This document shows positions 21,951 to 35,100 of a stretch of DNA of 64,000 nt, piece by piece. Under the pieces are notes generated by a model. That model was given only the letters and a program-made list of their open reading frames with translations, had not been told where the DNA came from and ran no database searches. The stretch comes from Dasypus novemcinctus (Eukaryota > Chordata > Mammalia > Cingulata > Dasypodidae), in NCBI RefSeq assembly GCF_030445035.2, contig NC_080689.1, positions 27,433,278 to 27,497,277 on the forward strand, read 5' to 3'. Each line of letters opens with the position of its first letter. The stretch's first letter is position 1. The position numbers and the translations under genes were made by a program.

Positions 21951-22184
21951 AGGATAGGAGGTTTAAGTAATATAAACAATAATCTGCAAAATCATGTGTA
22001 GTTAATAAATTATTAAGCCATGTGTATTTCTGACATTTAAATTATGTCATATTTATTTAAATTATTTACATCAATATAACCAGGGCTCTGAGTTTTCTGA
22101 AGCATGTTTATGTGTTTACATGGATGGAGTAGAGAAGAAGAGGAGGGAGTGAGGGCAGATATGAGAAGAACCATATTCGTAGTG

Positions 22185-22345
22185 TGATAATAATCAATCA
22201 TTAATCCTGTGAGATAGATGTTGATGTCCCTGTTTTTCAGAACTTAGGTGATTCAGAGAAGTTAGATACCTTGCTCAGGGTATGCAGGAAGGAAGTGGTG
22301 GGTCTGGAATTCAGTCTGGTAGCCAATGTCTTACCCAAACCATGG
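22185..22345 (-). mobile_element. MIR SINE fragment (antisense)
   Basis: attaatcctgtgagatagat, ccctgtttttcagaacttag, gaagttagataccttgctca, then tgggtctggaattcagtctg. Confidence 0.7.
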
Positions 22346-22940
22346 TGACTTTTAGCAAGAACAGCTGAGAGAGGAGGTTTGCAGGTAGAAGAAAAAGGAG
22401 ACACTGGGAAATGCTGACTTTTCTGCTTACGGGACCAGTGTCATGGCAGCTGTGAACTGGAGAGACTTGGAGATCTTGCTACAGCCAATTCTGCCTTGGA
22501 TGTCAAACATGACCTGAGTGAACTGAATTAGACCCAAATCAAAAGCCTGTATCCAAGCACACAGGTAAGGTGGGAGTTCAGTTAGGCACAGGTGGCAATT
22601 AATGAGCTACTGTCTGTTAAAACATTATACTCGGAGTGGGATGAACGTGGTTATAGGTTTCTTTGAACATTTTTTCCCCACCATATGTGTTTGAAGGCTC
22701 CAAAAAGGAAACAGCTTAATCTAGGAATGTGAAAAATAATGGTGACATTCTGTGGTATGTCAGTGAAATCAGAAGCTTATCAGGCACTGTCTATTTTGAG
22801 GGTTTCGTGATATTTTGTGGTTCCAGGCTTCTAGTCAGTGACAAAATGGCACTGCCAAGATGTCTTACCACTTGCGTGGAAATAGAAGAGCACTGGGGAG
22901 GTGCTAAAATTTACTTGTGGCTTTGTCCTGTACTAAACTG
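22346..22940. other. Intergenic, nothing recognised
   Basis: No gene or repeat family seen. Confidence 0.5.
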
Positions 22941-22944
22941 TCAC

Positions 22945-23345
22945 ACATTTGGAAAATATCCCTTTTCCTCCAAGGCCTAACTCAGATAGCATCTATTCCA
23001 CTTGGCTTATCCATGTTCTTTCCAAAGGAAATTAATCTCTCTGTACTAGGTTTTCCTGTCATATTTTTTAAAATTGTCTTTTTAAAAATATATCACACAT
23101 CACAAAAATTGTTACGTTAAAAAATATAAGAGCTTCCCATATCCCTTACCCCCCTCACACACACACACACTCCTCTGCTTGTACCAGTGATAGCACTCAC
23201 TCCAGGCTACCCCTAATTATGACCTTTGGCATTTGCGTCTTCCTCCTCCATTAGCCTAAAGCTCCCTGAGGGTACAGGGCATGCCTTATTCTTCTAGGCA
23301 TATTCCAGTGGGACCTAGCGCAATAATTTTACAATGGAAGTGTTT
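22945..23345 (+). mobile_element. L2 3' end (sense), interrupted by an unassigned repeat
   Basis: tcctccaaggcctaactcag at the left and ttagcctaaagctccctgag, ggtacagggcatgccttatt at the right follow the L2 tail. 23055-23170 (atatcacacatcacaaaaat, aagagcttcccatatccctt, a CA run) does not, and looks like a later insertion of another old repeat. Confidence 0.6.
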
Positions 23346-23985
23346 ACTCTATGTTGTTGGATTCAAATGAAATTGTTTTAGAAGAAAAATTGAGCGTGAT
23401 GACTTTAACATAAGTTACCTCAAATATTTGCAGAAGAAATGACATATTGTAGATGAATCACACAATTGACTGAAAAAATATCCGATATGACCAAGAAAAA
23501 AAATTCATTCTTTATGAAAGCCCATGTGAGGTTTTGATTAAACTGCACAGAATCCAAGTGTTTGAAATGAAGAAGGATAATGCTTTTGATCTCAGCGCTG
23601 GGACCAAAGGGTAAAGGTCCTGTTGGAATATTCATGGTTAGTCTAGCATAGGCATGTCAGTAAATCATTGCCCATAGCTCCGTGATAATTGGAAATCTTT
23701 GCATATGTGTGTGCATGGACCTTTTTATAAGAGATATATTTATTTAAGGAACTTCATGAATGTAAAGAGAAATATAATGGATGCCATAAAGCACTTAGAT
23801 ATTATGATGTGTTTGGAGAAGGGAGAAGTATTTTGTTTTCTAAATATTTAAACACGGCCAACAAATCGGTTGCAATGTTTAAATGCCAAGGGAATACTTG
23901 CAGTAAACAAAGAAGGACTCTAGAGCAATATGTTGGATACTCCACTCTTACCAATAAAAGGGAGTTGGAAACTGAAGGGTGATAT

Positions 23986-24097
23986 AAAGTAACATTTGAG
24001 GAAGATGCGCTTGGCAACAGAATCCAGGATAACTCCAGGAAAAAGTAACATCTGAGAAGGTGTGCTTGGCAGTGGTATCCAGGATAACTGCAGGAAG
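23986..24097. repeat. 56-base tandem duplication
   Basis: Copy one 23986-24041 and copy two 24042-24097 each begin aaagtaacat and contain tgcgcttggc or tgtgcttggc, then atccaggataact with ccaggaa or gcaggaa. About 80 percent alike. Confidence 0.88.
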
Positions 24098-24845
24098 GCA
24101 TGATATCCTGGAATCACCGGACCAAGGAGGATGCTGTAGTAGCAATCCAGTGGTGAGATAATAAAGGCATGCTGATAGCAAGGGGTAGATATTTAGAAAA
24201 AGGAATGGCTAGAAAAGGCATTTCAAAGGAGAAATCCCTGAGTTTGTGAATGAGATAGCTAATTCTAAAATACAGAATCTGAGAGACTGAGTGATTGTCA
24301 ACACCAGAGAGAGAGAGAGGGAGGGAGGGAAGGAGTTGGGAGAGGCAGCTGGACCCCAGGAGAAATATGTGAGTCTAGTTTTGATCATGTTAAGTTTAAT
24401 AGTACAGTGAGACACCCAGGTGGAAATTCTTTGGCTCTCTCCCTGTCATTTTAGGACAGTGTTCTCTGAGGAATGCCCTGGGGATATCAGGTCTGGAGAC
24501 AGCAAAGAGAAATTTAAAACAAGGCAAGAGCAGGCAAAGTTTGAAAACATTGAGGTCACAGAACTGTCAAAGCTGAGACGTGGCAAGTGATCTGGCTGGA
24601 TATTTGATCTCCCATCATTTTGACTCCCTGCCAGGCTAAACGCCCTCATTCACTGACTGGATGCTGCCTTAGACTTCTGCTTCCACTCATAAGCAGCAGC
24701 TAGCTGGTAGTCATCAGAGCATGTCAACTTCATGATTGAAAAATGTACAAAAATATACTTATTCGCAGAGGTTCAAAATACTGATGCCTCCAAATTTGTG
24801 TAGTAGAAACATACATCAAGGAAGTATATTCTGAGTGTAATGTCA
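24098..24845. other. Intergenic, with a short GA/GGGA run
   Basis: A purine run at about 24308-24335. Otherwise nothing recognised. Confidence 0.5.
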
Positions 24846-24849
24846 GTTT

Positions 24850-25115
24850 GGCTGATATTGTCGCCTTGGCAAAGTTTAATTCATCCTTTGAGAACTAACT
24901 CAGAGTTAGTGTCCTATGTAGCCTTCCTGGCTTTTCCAGGCTTTTCCAGGCTTTTCATAGCCCATGTTCCCCTAACACATTGTTCTTACTTCTATGACAG
25001 TGCTTGCCTCTTGTTCTATCTATATGTCTGTCACTTGCCATTAGACTGGGAACATCTTAAAGAAGGGAGCCATTTATTCATTTTTTTCATCTCCCAAACT
25101 CTACCATAGTGCAGG
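24850..25115 (+). mobile_element. L2 3' end (sense)
   Basis: tgagaactaactcagagtta, tagccttcctggcttttcca, atatgtctgtcacttgccat, tagactgggaacatcttaaa. ggcttttcca is tandemly repeated at 24930-24957. Confidence 0.65.
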
Positions 25116-27184
25116 TTAGTGGGTGATATTTCATTGTTGGATATATCCCAAAGAAAAAAACTTAAAACATGGATGGAGCAATGTGCAGTTGCCGTAGCAA
25201 AGCCTGTGTACACATCATATGTCACATCACTGCCGTTACTGCTGCAACAGCAGAGGCAGTGCGCTCATTGCATACTGCTGGCCCATATTTGTAATGTGTG
25301 ACATTTTAAATGAAATACTGTCAAGGGCAATCCATCATATGGTAACCTTTGGATTATATGCTGAGACTGGTCTTAAACATAGATATAAATGAACTTCAAG
25401 GATAATGCTATGTTTGAAGAAGGCTATGATCAAAGAGTTCTGACTGGGAAAATGAGGTAGAACATTATGTCCTTTTAAGTGAAACAGAAGTACCTGAAAA
25501 AAGAGGTGTCTTTTGTCTAGCTTTGGGGGAGGGGTGGGGACGACAGGATTATTGTGTGCAGATGATCAGGGGACTCTGAAATGTTGCTGAATATCTATCT
25601 CTTGTAGTACATTAGTGTTTGAAACCTTTAGCCCTTGCTAAAGTTTCCTTGGACTTGCAAGATTTATAATAACTTTTATCTAATAAGGCATCGTTTAAAA
25701 TAAAAGGACACAGGAAAACTTGAGTGAATTTCAGATGTCAACTGTGGACACACAGTTAAAAGTATTCTTTCTGTGCATATCTATAAAGAGCTAGGGTTTT
25801 ATACATGTTATAGAGTATAAATAAAAGAAAGCTTCTAAGTCTCATCATTTTCGCATAAATCCAGATAAGACTTCTTTGATGAGTTTAGCGTCTCCTGTTA
25901 AGGAGAAGCTTATAAGTGAGGGGAACATGAAAAGGATAATTCTTTGTCTTCCTTAATTAGACGAGAGCTCACCATAGATCTCTTCAGAAGCTGTGAGAAA
26001 ATCCAAGCAATAATTCACCTTGTCAGGTCAGCAGAAATGGGTACTGGGGTCCGATATGACTGAAAGATTTGCTAAGTGATCTACTGTGAATTGAACAGCT
26101 CACAGGTGAAGCACTGTCCTCATTGGAAACATTGCCTCTGAGGATACTCGACCACAAACAGCAATGAAAACAAATCCCAGCAAGATTCTTGTACTACCTT
26201 TACAGATGTCATTCTAGAGGAAATATGTAAATCACATGAACACCAATTGATGTGGGGCACTAATTAATAAGTCCCATTAAATCGCGGAGTAATGGCATTT
26301 AGCATCTAATGAATGCCTCATAATCTCTTGGTCATTAATATTTCATGGCAGAGGAACACAAGAATTGCCATTTCTGGTTTCATCCAGCATGGTTCTCTGT
26401 CTCTGACAGTGGTGCCAAGAGCATGAAGTGGCAAAGGGTATAGTACCCCTGCTGTCCAGGCCACACAACATTAAGCAATTAACTCTTTCAATACCTGGGT
26501 CCTACTATTTCCCTTTTAGGAAATTTAAATCTGCCTTCCATTCCCAGCATTAACATCTGTAACAGCCAGCGCTGTTGAAGAACAGAAGCTAGTTGAAATG
26601 TTGACTTCCCTGAGTAGGACTGCTTTGTTGTTGACCCTCCCAGCCTGTGCAGAAACTTGCACAGAAGAAAATCTTTACTTTGATTTAGTACTGGAGGTTT
26701 GCTTTATTCAGAGGCAATAATCACTTCACAGAGCAGGTGCCACTGCAAGAGTGTATTGATCCTATGCTCTTCTAGAAATTCAAGGAGGCCTTCACTCTGG
26801 TAAGAGGTGGAGGTAGTCGGCGAGAAAGAAGTCCATCTGAGGAAGCTGAAATGAAGTAGAAGAAAATCTCTGACCAGCATTCTATAGCTCCGGCGGCCCC
26901 CCGGGGACTCTGCTTTCAGAAGAGGGGTTGGAGTAGGAAACATGCTTAGAGTTTGCACTGGGCGAGTGAGAGGGAAAGAGCCAGCAGCACCGATTGCTGC
27001 CGAGCAGTCCAAGAAGCTGCACCTTCAGGCGGTAGGAGAAAGGGTCTTTAGCTCCAGATCAAGCTTCCAGACTTAAATGCCACGCAGGCCGCCCCGGATA
27101 CGGTTTGCTCCTGGCTACAAAAGGTGGCACTGATCAAAATCAACTTGAACCAGTGACAAGACTGAGGTCGCCAGAGCAGAGAGC
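25116..27184. other. Upstream flank of TMEM178A, no gene; candidate non-coding element at 26220-26370
   Basis: No repeat family is recognised in most of this 2 kb, unlike the sequence further left. The block 26220-26370 is rich in homeodomain-type core sites (actaattaataag, cattaaat, tctaatgaatg, gtcattaatattt), as in many conserved developmental enhancers. No open frame of note. Confidence 0.4.
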
Positions 27185-28470
<1,286 letters not shown>

Positions 28471-30204
28471 CCTTCACTGTCGTAACCTGACTTGAAAACG
28501 CATGTGTGTGTGTTTTCTTGACGCTGCTCCCCATGAGGATAACAGTCAAGACTCACCCTTTCCAGTCAGACTCCTTTGCTCAAGTTGTGCTTTCCTTTTA
28601 GAAATAACCTTTGGAAGAAAAGTGGTGCCGACCTCAGAAGAGGGGAAAGGGCTTTCTCTTGCTTTGTGCTTGGGTTGGCTTCACACTCAACTGAGGCATT
28701 CATCTCAGCCGGGCAGGGTAATGTAACCCGGGGCTAAGGGGGCCCGAGGAACCTTGCTCCACGCCACCCAGGTGCAAGGGTATGTGTGTCTTTGACCTTA
28801 GGTGCCCTTAGTTCACTGGTGGAGGCAGCGGTTTGCAGATAGGACACCTACTTTTCTCAGCCTTCCTGGTTAAATCCCTCCCACCAACCGCAGTGACTAG
28901 GCACCCAGTGGGCAGCAGAGGAGAGAACCTGCCCCAGCTCTTTCAAATGGAGCTTTCCAGACTTGTGTGTGGAATCTCTATATACCCACTCTCTCTTACG
29001 GCTGTGACACCTTGTATGGTTGTTTTGTTTGTTATTTAGCACTGAGTTGTAGAGCATCATTGTGTTCTTCTGGAATATATGCAACACCTGACTCTCATGC
29101 CAGTGATCAGATAGTTGGACTTTTTTTTTTAGTAATATCATGCACATAAAAATATTCAATTTGTAAGGCTTCCTTCTACCTTTCAGAACTCGACTTTTAA
29201 TATAAAATGTTCTCTGAGATTAAAAATAATAATAAACCTCATTTTCCTTAGACTCATTATTGCATAAAGGAAAAAAGTCCAAAATCAGTGTATTTTAATA
29301 TAGTAGCTGGTCAGGAGCATAAAAGCAAATGAACAGATTTGTGCCAAATTGTCGCTTGGAGTGAAACTACATAGAAAGGAGGGGTTAATAATGTGTTGGC
29401 CTTCAGAATTTTGTTAGTTGGCTTATTTTTCATTTCTCAAACATGAACTTCCTCCTTCCCATGGCTAGCTCAGTTGGGGACTGCCATCCAAAATCTGCCT
29501 GTGGGTGGAAGGACTCCAGCGCTTTTGGGGGAATTGGATACAGTAACCTCCCTTTGGGAAGGTGCCTTTTTCTTTCTTCTCCTACCTGGCATCCAAATCT
29601 GATTTCTCCTCCTGAAGATGCTGCATAATTAATTCTGATAGTAGCATAGTACATGAGCAAACTGTAAAAGCAGAATTTGGAGGCTCAGTTATGGAATGCT
29701 CATTTAGGCAAGGCAATTTTGAAAGCTAAGCAGAGTAGTCTGTCTTTGGAAATGATAGAACTGCATTTCCTTACACTCTTTGCCTAGAGTATTTGATTGC
29801 ATGTTAATTGGAAATAGAGTAATGCCTGAAAGAAGCAGGGCAGAGTCCAACCCAACTGCAGGAGAGGGTCCTCCACAAGATACTGCACACCCCCCACCTC
29901 TGAGAGCAGCATGGCTAGCTGAGGTGTGTGTCTTCTGGGCCGTCTGGAATCAGATCACTTTAGAGGTTCAAGGGACATTATAGGCCATTGAATTGAAATT
30001 CCCACCCATTGTTCCAACTTCCTTCTACAATCTTTCTGATTGATGGTTGTCCAGCCCAGTACATCCAAAAGACAGAACTCATATACTATTTAAAGGAACT
30101 AGATTTTTTTTAGTCCAAAATGCATATTTTAGGTATTTTAGATTTTAAAAATCTCAGGTTTATGATATTGATGGTATTTAGCAGACGCTTTGTATGGAAC
30201 ACTA

Positions 30205-30340
30205 AAGAGTTCTAGGTTGTAATCAGAAGACGCATGGCTCCTTTACTGGCTCTGCTGCTACTCTGCAGTGTGTCCTCCAGCAAGTGTCCAAGCCTCCTTG
30301 GCCTTCGGTTTCCTTGTCTGTAATACTAGGAAGGCTGGCT
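30205..30340 (+). mobile_element. MIR SINE fragment (sense)
   Basis: tttactggctctgctgctac, then ccaagcctccttggccttcg and gtttccttgtctgtaatact. Confidence 0.6.
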
Positions 30341-32017
30341 GTTCTTTAGGGAACTTTTTATTTCTTAAAAAAATACTTGGAATATTAACCATGTAAGCTT
30401 AGTTTCTTAGGAAGTTAATGAGCTAACACTAGAAAGGACAGGGACAGGCACTGGTACTTTAGAGAATCATACTTTGTTGTTTTGGAGATGGTCACAAATG
30501 CCTTGAGTGCTTTTAACATTGTCCTAACCCACCCTGGGTTATGTACGTCTTCTGGGACTCAGTTTCATCATCTATGAAAGGAATGGTTGGTCCCTAACAG
30601 CTTTAAAATTTGATGATATATAAATAACGAGAAAGGAAAATGCCACCAACATTTTCCTTTTTGAAAAAAGATGATTTTGGTGTCCATCCTGGGCAAACAT
30701 TATTGCCCTTTGTTCTGGCATCTGATATTGGTGGCTGCTCTATGAATTTCCTAAGTGAGCCATATAGAACTAGAAATAATGTAAAAATATTCTTACTTTT
30801 TTTCTCTGAATTACCTTGTTTTTATGAGTCCTAACATCATTTAGCCATTTTAATTTTAGGAAATGAGGAAAAGTAGACACAGGTGGGAAGGTGGGCTGGG
30901 GTGTGAAATTAGTACAAGCGCTGCCTGGGATATTTAGTGGGCTGTCAAGAGGAAGAGAGGTTAGCCTTTATTCATGTGGGCCTAGAAGGCAATGCCAAGA
31001 GATGGGTGAAAGTTTCAGGGAGGAAAATAATATGGAAAACATTCTCAAAATTGGAACTGTTTGCATCATCTATCACTGGAGGCCAGACAAGTATTTCTGA
31101 GAGATGTAGAGGAGGTAGAGGTATACAATGTGGGCAACGGGGGATTAGTTTAAAAATGATAGGCATGGACTCTGTAGTACTGATCTAATTCAGGAAAATC
31201 ATAAGAGCCAGGAAAGCATTGATCTCAGAGGGACAAATATTTGAGATTGAGAAAATTGTCAAATTCTGTTTCTCATCCTCGCACTATTATTCTCTTTCAC
31301 TTCTAGCCCTGAGTGACCCCAGAAGGTCTAGGTTGACTCTTCAACCAAGACCTTCAACAGAAATGGAGGTAAAGTTATTGATAAACCCATTAAGAACCAG
31401 GACTAGAATCCTATGCTGCTCTACAAGGCCAATTACCTTTTACCAGCACTGTTTGAATACCACTATTTATCCAGCAGCAGGTCCTCTTAATAGCACTATA
31501 TTGACCAAGACACATTTCACTATCTTGCCCATTATATAATACTTATCAAATGCTTTAGAGATAATAGGTTCATACTATAGTTTTGTAGTTTACTATCCAA
31601 TTCAGTAAATATCCATTGAAAGCCAATTTTTGTGCAAGGAATACTAAGAGGATTTTGACTGCACGTATAAGAGTTCTTTGGAGTTTGAGTATCAGTTGGC
31701 TCTAAATTATTCTTCCATGTATACTCCTGCTGCAGCACTGACTGACTTTTGATGCTAAGGAGGCTTTGCTAGTCAAAAGGAACAGGTCTCTGATAAATAT
31801 CCTTCACCCAACAATTTGAGGGGTGCAATAGTTGCACAAGCCTTGGAAGGAATCTGAGCAGCATGGACTCAAAACTTAGGGCCCCAGGTCCCTCCCATGC
31901 TATTGGAATGCTAGGGGTTTGAAAGAAGCCTTTAAATGTAGTCAGCAAGGAGGTGGGGAAAACTTTCAGATTGGGATTTTTTTAAAGGATCCAGGAAATG
32001 ACAAAGGGTGGTTCAAG

Positions 32018-32170
32018 GTAGGTTCTTCATTCATTCATTCATTCATCCATTTATTCATTCAACAAATATATATTGGGTGCTATATATTGGGTTCTAGGTG
32101 CAGAAGATATGGGAATGAACAAAATGGATAAATATACTCTTCCTCATGGAGTTTATATCAAGTAGGGGAG
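32018..32170 (-). mobile_element. L2 3' terminus (antisense) with ATTC run
   Basis: Starts with the attcattc-type run that is the reverse of the L2 tail, then caacaaatatatattgggtg, ggttctaggtgcagaagata, gaatgaacaaaatggataaa and tcctcatggagtttatatca. Confidence 0.85.
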
Positions 32171-35100
32171 TTTATATTTTCTAGTGGATTATATAGTAGC
32201 TACTCTTGGTAGGTTAAGGGAGATTCCTGACAAGAGTCCAAGAGCACTTTGGGAAGGCTGCTAACATTGATAGATAAATCACTGGAAATAGAGTGTAAAG
32301 TGATGGAGTACTGTACCCTTCGGGGGGATTCCCAGCCATTCTGTTTCAAGCCCAGTTCTTACACTTAAACTGATGGGTGAGCAGTATGAGAGGAGGACAG
32401 ATGGAAGGAGACTCAGTTGGAAACATTATATAATGCTTCTTTCAGTTACTGAAAACACTGATTTTAACAAATAAACATTGGTGGGTTTTATGAATACATT
32501 ATGGGGAACTTTGGAGAAATTAATTTTGAACACAAATTTGAGTCATTGAAATTCATTGGAAATTACAGTTGAAAGCTTTAGATGCTCTTGTATTGACCTT
32601 AACTTTAAGTTTCATTGTTTTTAATTACAAATTTTTCATTAAAAACAATTAGCATTACTTTTCAAATAAATGTACTGTTTTTGTAAATCAAATTCTAGAA
32701 TTATATACTGCCTGTAATAAACAAAAGGAAAATCAATGTTGTAGTGTTTTTTTATTTTGTGAAATTGAAAATGATAAAGTTTCAGAACTGTAAAGATAAT
32801 TTTGTATTCATAATCTGTTAATTTGTATAAATCATTTGAGATTGCATTCTTGCAACTTGAAATAAAACATATCCTACTGGTTTCAGAAGCATTTTTCCCC
32901 TAATGAGATAACTAGGACTATCAAAGACAGTGGGGCATAAATACTTTGTCATTTTGATCTCTGCAAGAAAAAGAAAGAATTGGTAGGAATTCATTGGGTC
33001 TGCTCTTCACTCTGCTAATGATTTATCTGCTTCCCCTGTTGCTTATTCTCCATGAAATTAATAGTCTGTACAGGACCCACCAAGTTCTACCTGACACGGA
33101 AATAGATTGATGATTTTCTTCAGCTCATTTGCAGACCAGAGTATCGTTTATGTTAGGATAATTATCTCCCAAAAGCAGCTGTATCTAGGGAAGCTGAGAG
33201 GGTAGCCTTCTTTCGTCTCCCTTGTCGTTCTCAGACCTTTTCTTGGACCAGAAGATGTTGCTGGCAAAGGGAGCCTCAGTTTTAGGAGTGCTGGGAATAT
33301 AGAGTTCTTTTCTTTCTTTCTCTAGGTGAGTTGTCTCTGAAATTTTTTGAGCATCATCCTTATAATTTACAGTTATTCACTTTTATAATATGGGCGTGGG
33401 CTACTGTACTAACTAACACATTAGATACATCGTAAAACAGACAAACAAATTTTGACAGCATACAGTAATAGATATAATATAAATAGAGGTTAAACTATTT
33501 CTGTCCCATACTGAAGTGGATTGCTCGTGTACCCCTTAGCATGTACATAGCCCACTTTGGAGACTGCTTCTCTCTCTGCTGAGTGGTGGAGCCCAGTTTC
33601 TCATCTGGACAGAGAAGGGAGTGATTTTTTTCCTATCATGGCTGAAATTTATGTTGGGCCAGTGCATTATTATATCATGCACATTCCTCCTGCGCAGGAG
33701 AGAGAAGTGCATTTTATTTCTGTACCATTTCTGGCATTAGACACAGTATTAAATGAGTCCTTTTTGATTAAACAACTGCCAGCTCATACTACACAACTCG
33801 TAATGACTGGATTTGTCGTTTGGGCTTGTCTCACAGTATATTGCGGCCGAACATATCCAAGTGTGATGTTCTTAGGTTTCAACGGATTCCGTTGCTAACA
33901 CTCATGAAGGTTGTCTTGAACAGGAATTAAATTCTCACATGCCATTCTGCTAGCAAAAAAATGATAAAGGAGAAGAAAATATTTGCTTCCATTCTTACCG
34001 TGTGCATACAGGAATTGTCTTTTAAGATTAATTTAGAAACACAAAAGTAGATGGTGCTTTAAGTAGTTTGTGATAAAAATTACCAAAGTCTTTGACATTT
34101 TCATTCACCATGCTCATGGATAACATTTAGCAATGACTGTGAGAGGGGAGAAAACCAGTTTTGCTGTCATAGAAACTTCACATCCAATTATACCCAAGTT
34201 TGCTGTGATTTTTTCCTTAGCTACTGATTTTTCCTCAGAGCTCCAAAAAGAGCCCTCGAACTGCATCAGGCAGACTACTCATAATTGCAAGTGTTCTTGA
34301 TTGCCATAGAAGATAAGCTGTGGTTGGGGGAGCATCTGGACATTACAATCCACTGAGGGAGTAACGGAGACTCCCAACGTGTACACCAAGAATGAGACTG
34401 TGAACTCGTCGGGAGTGGGAACATGAAGGATTTTAGGTGAGCCCTATGGTTTTCCTAACAGTTACAGGAACGAACTCTCCTTTAATCTCCACGTACACCT
34501 GCAATGCAGTGTATCCGGATTATCCATCTAGGATCTCTACCAAGCAAGCTGTGGCCTCAGATTGGACAGCGCCTCAAGCCATGACCCCTACCATATCTTT
34601 CAGAGGAATTCCACTGTCCTTTGATTATCAATTATGTGACTATCCAGAGGGGCATAGTCCCATTTTCTTTTATTATTTGCTGGTTAAAAGAATAAAAATA
34701 ATCAGATTGGGTCATTCTCTTCACTTCCCGACTCCTCGTCAAGAGCAACTGGTGGCATGGAAGAAAAAATCTGAAAACAACCAAACTGGAGGACTGGCAA
34801 ATAATGCAAATAGCAAATCTGTTTCCTCTGGGGGAAAAAAAAAAAGCAGTAGTCAATATTTTGGAATAATTCAGATAAGATGATTTTAATTAAGTAGATT
34901 TGCTTTTGATTTAAAAATTTTGGTTTTTCTACGGTTGGTATTTTTCATAAACATCACACCACTGGGATTGTCCAAAGCTTTGAGCAGCTGGTTATAAAGA
35001 TTTTTTTAATCAAAATAAAGACCTTTGTAAACAGAAAATGGACTTTATCTTCGAAACCTGGTAAAATTTATGATAGTGTATTTTTTCGCTTTCACTTAGT

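Noticed and set aside
33557..33898. 113-codon frame in intron 1
   Set aside because: No recognisable domain, ordinary AT-rich composition, no splice or promoter evidence, and the length is compatible with chance in a 64 kb window.
34437..34883. 148-codon frame in intron 1
   Set aside because: Not similar to any protein I know, with a low-complexity Lys/Ser end from an A run. Kept only as a chance frame.
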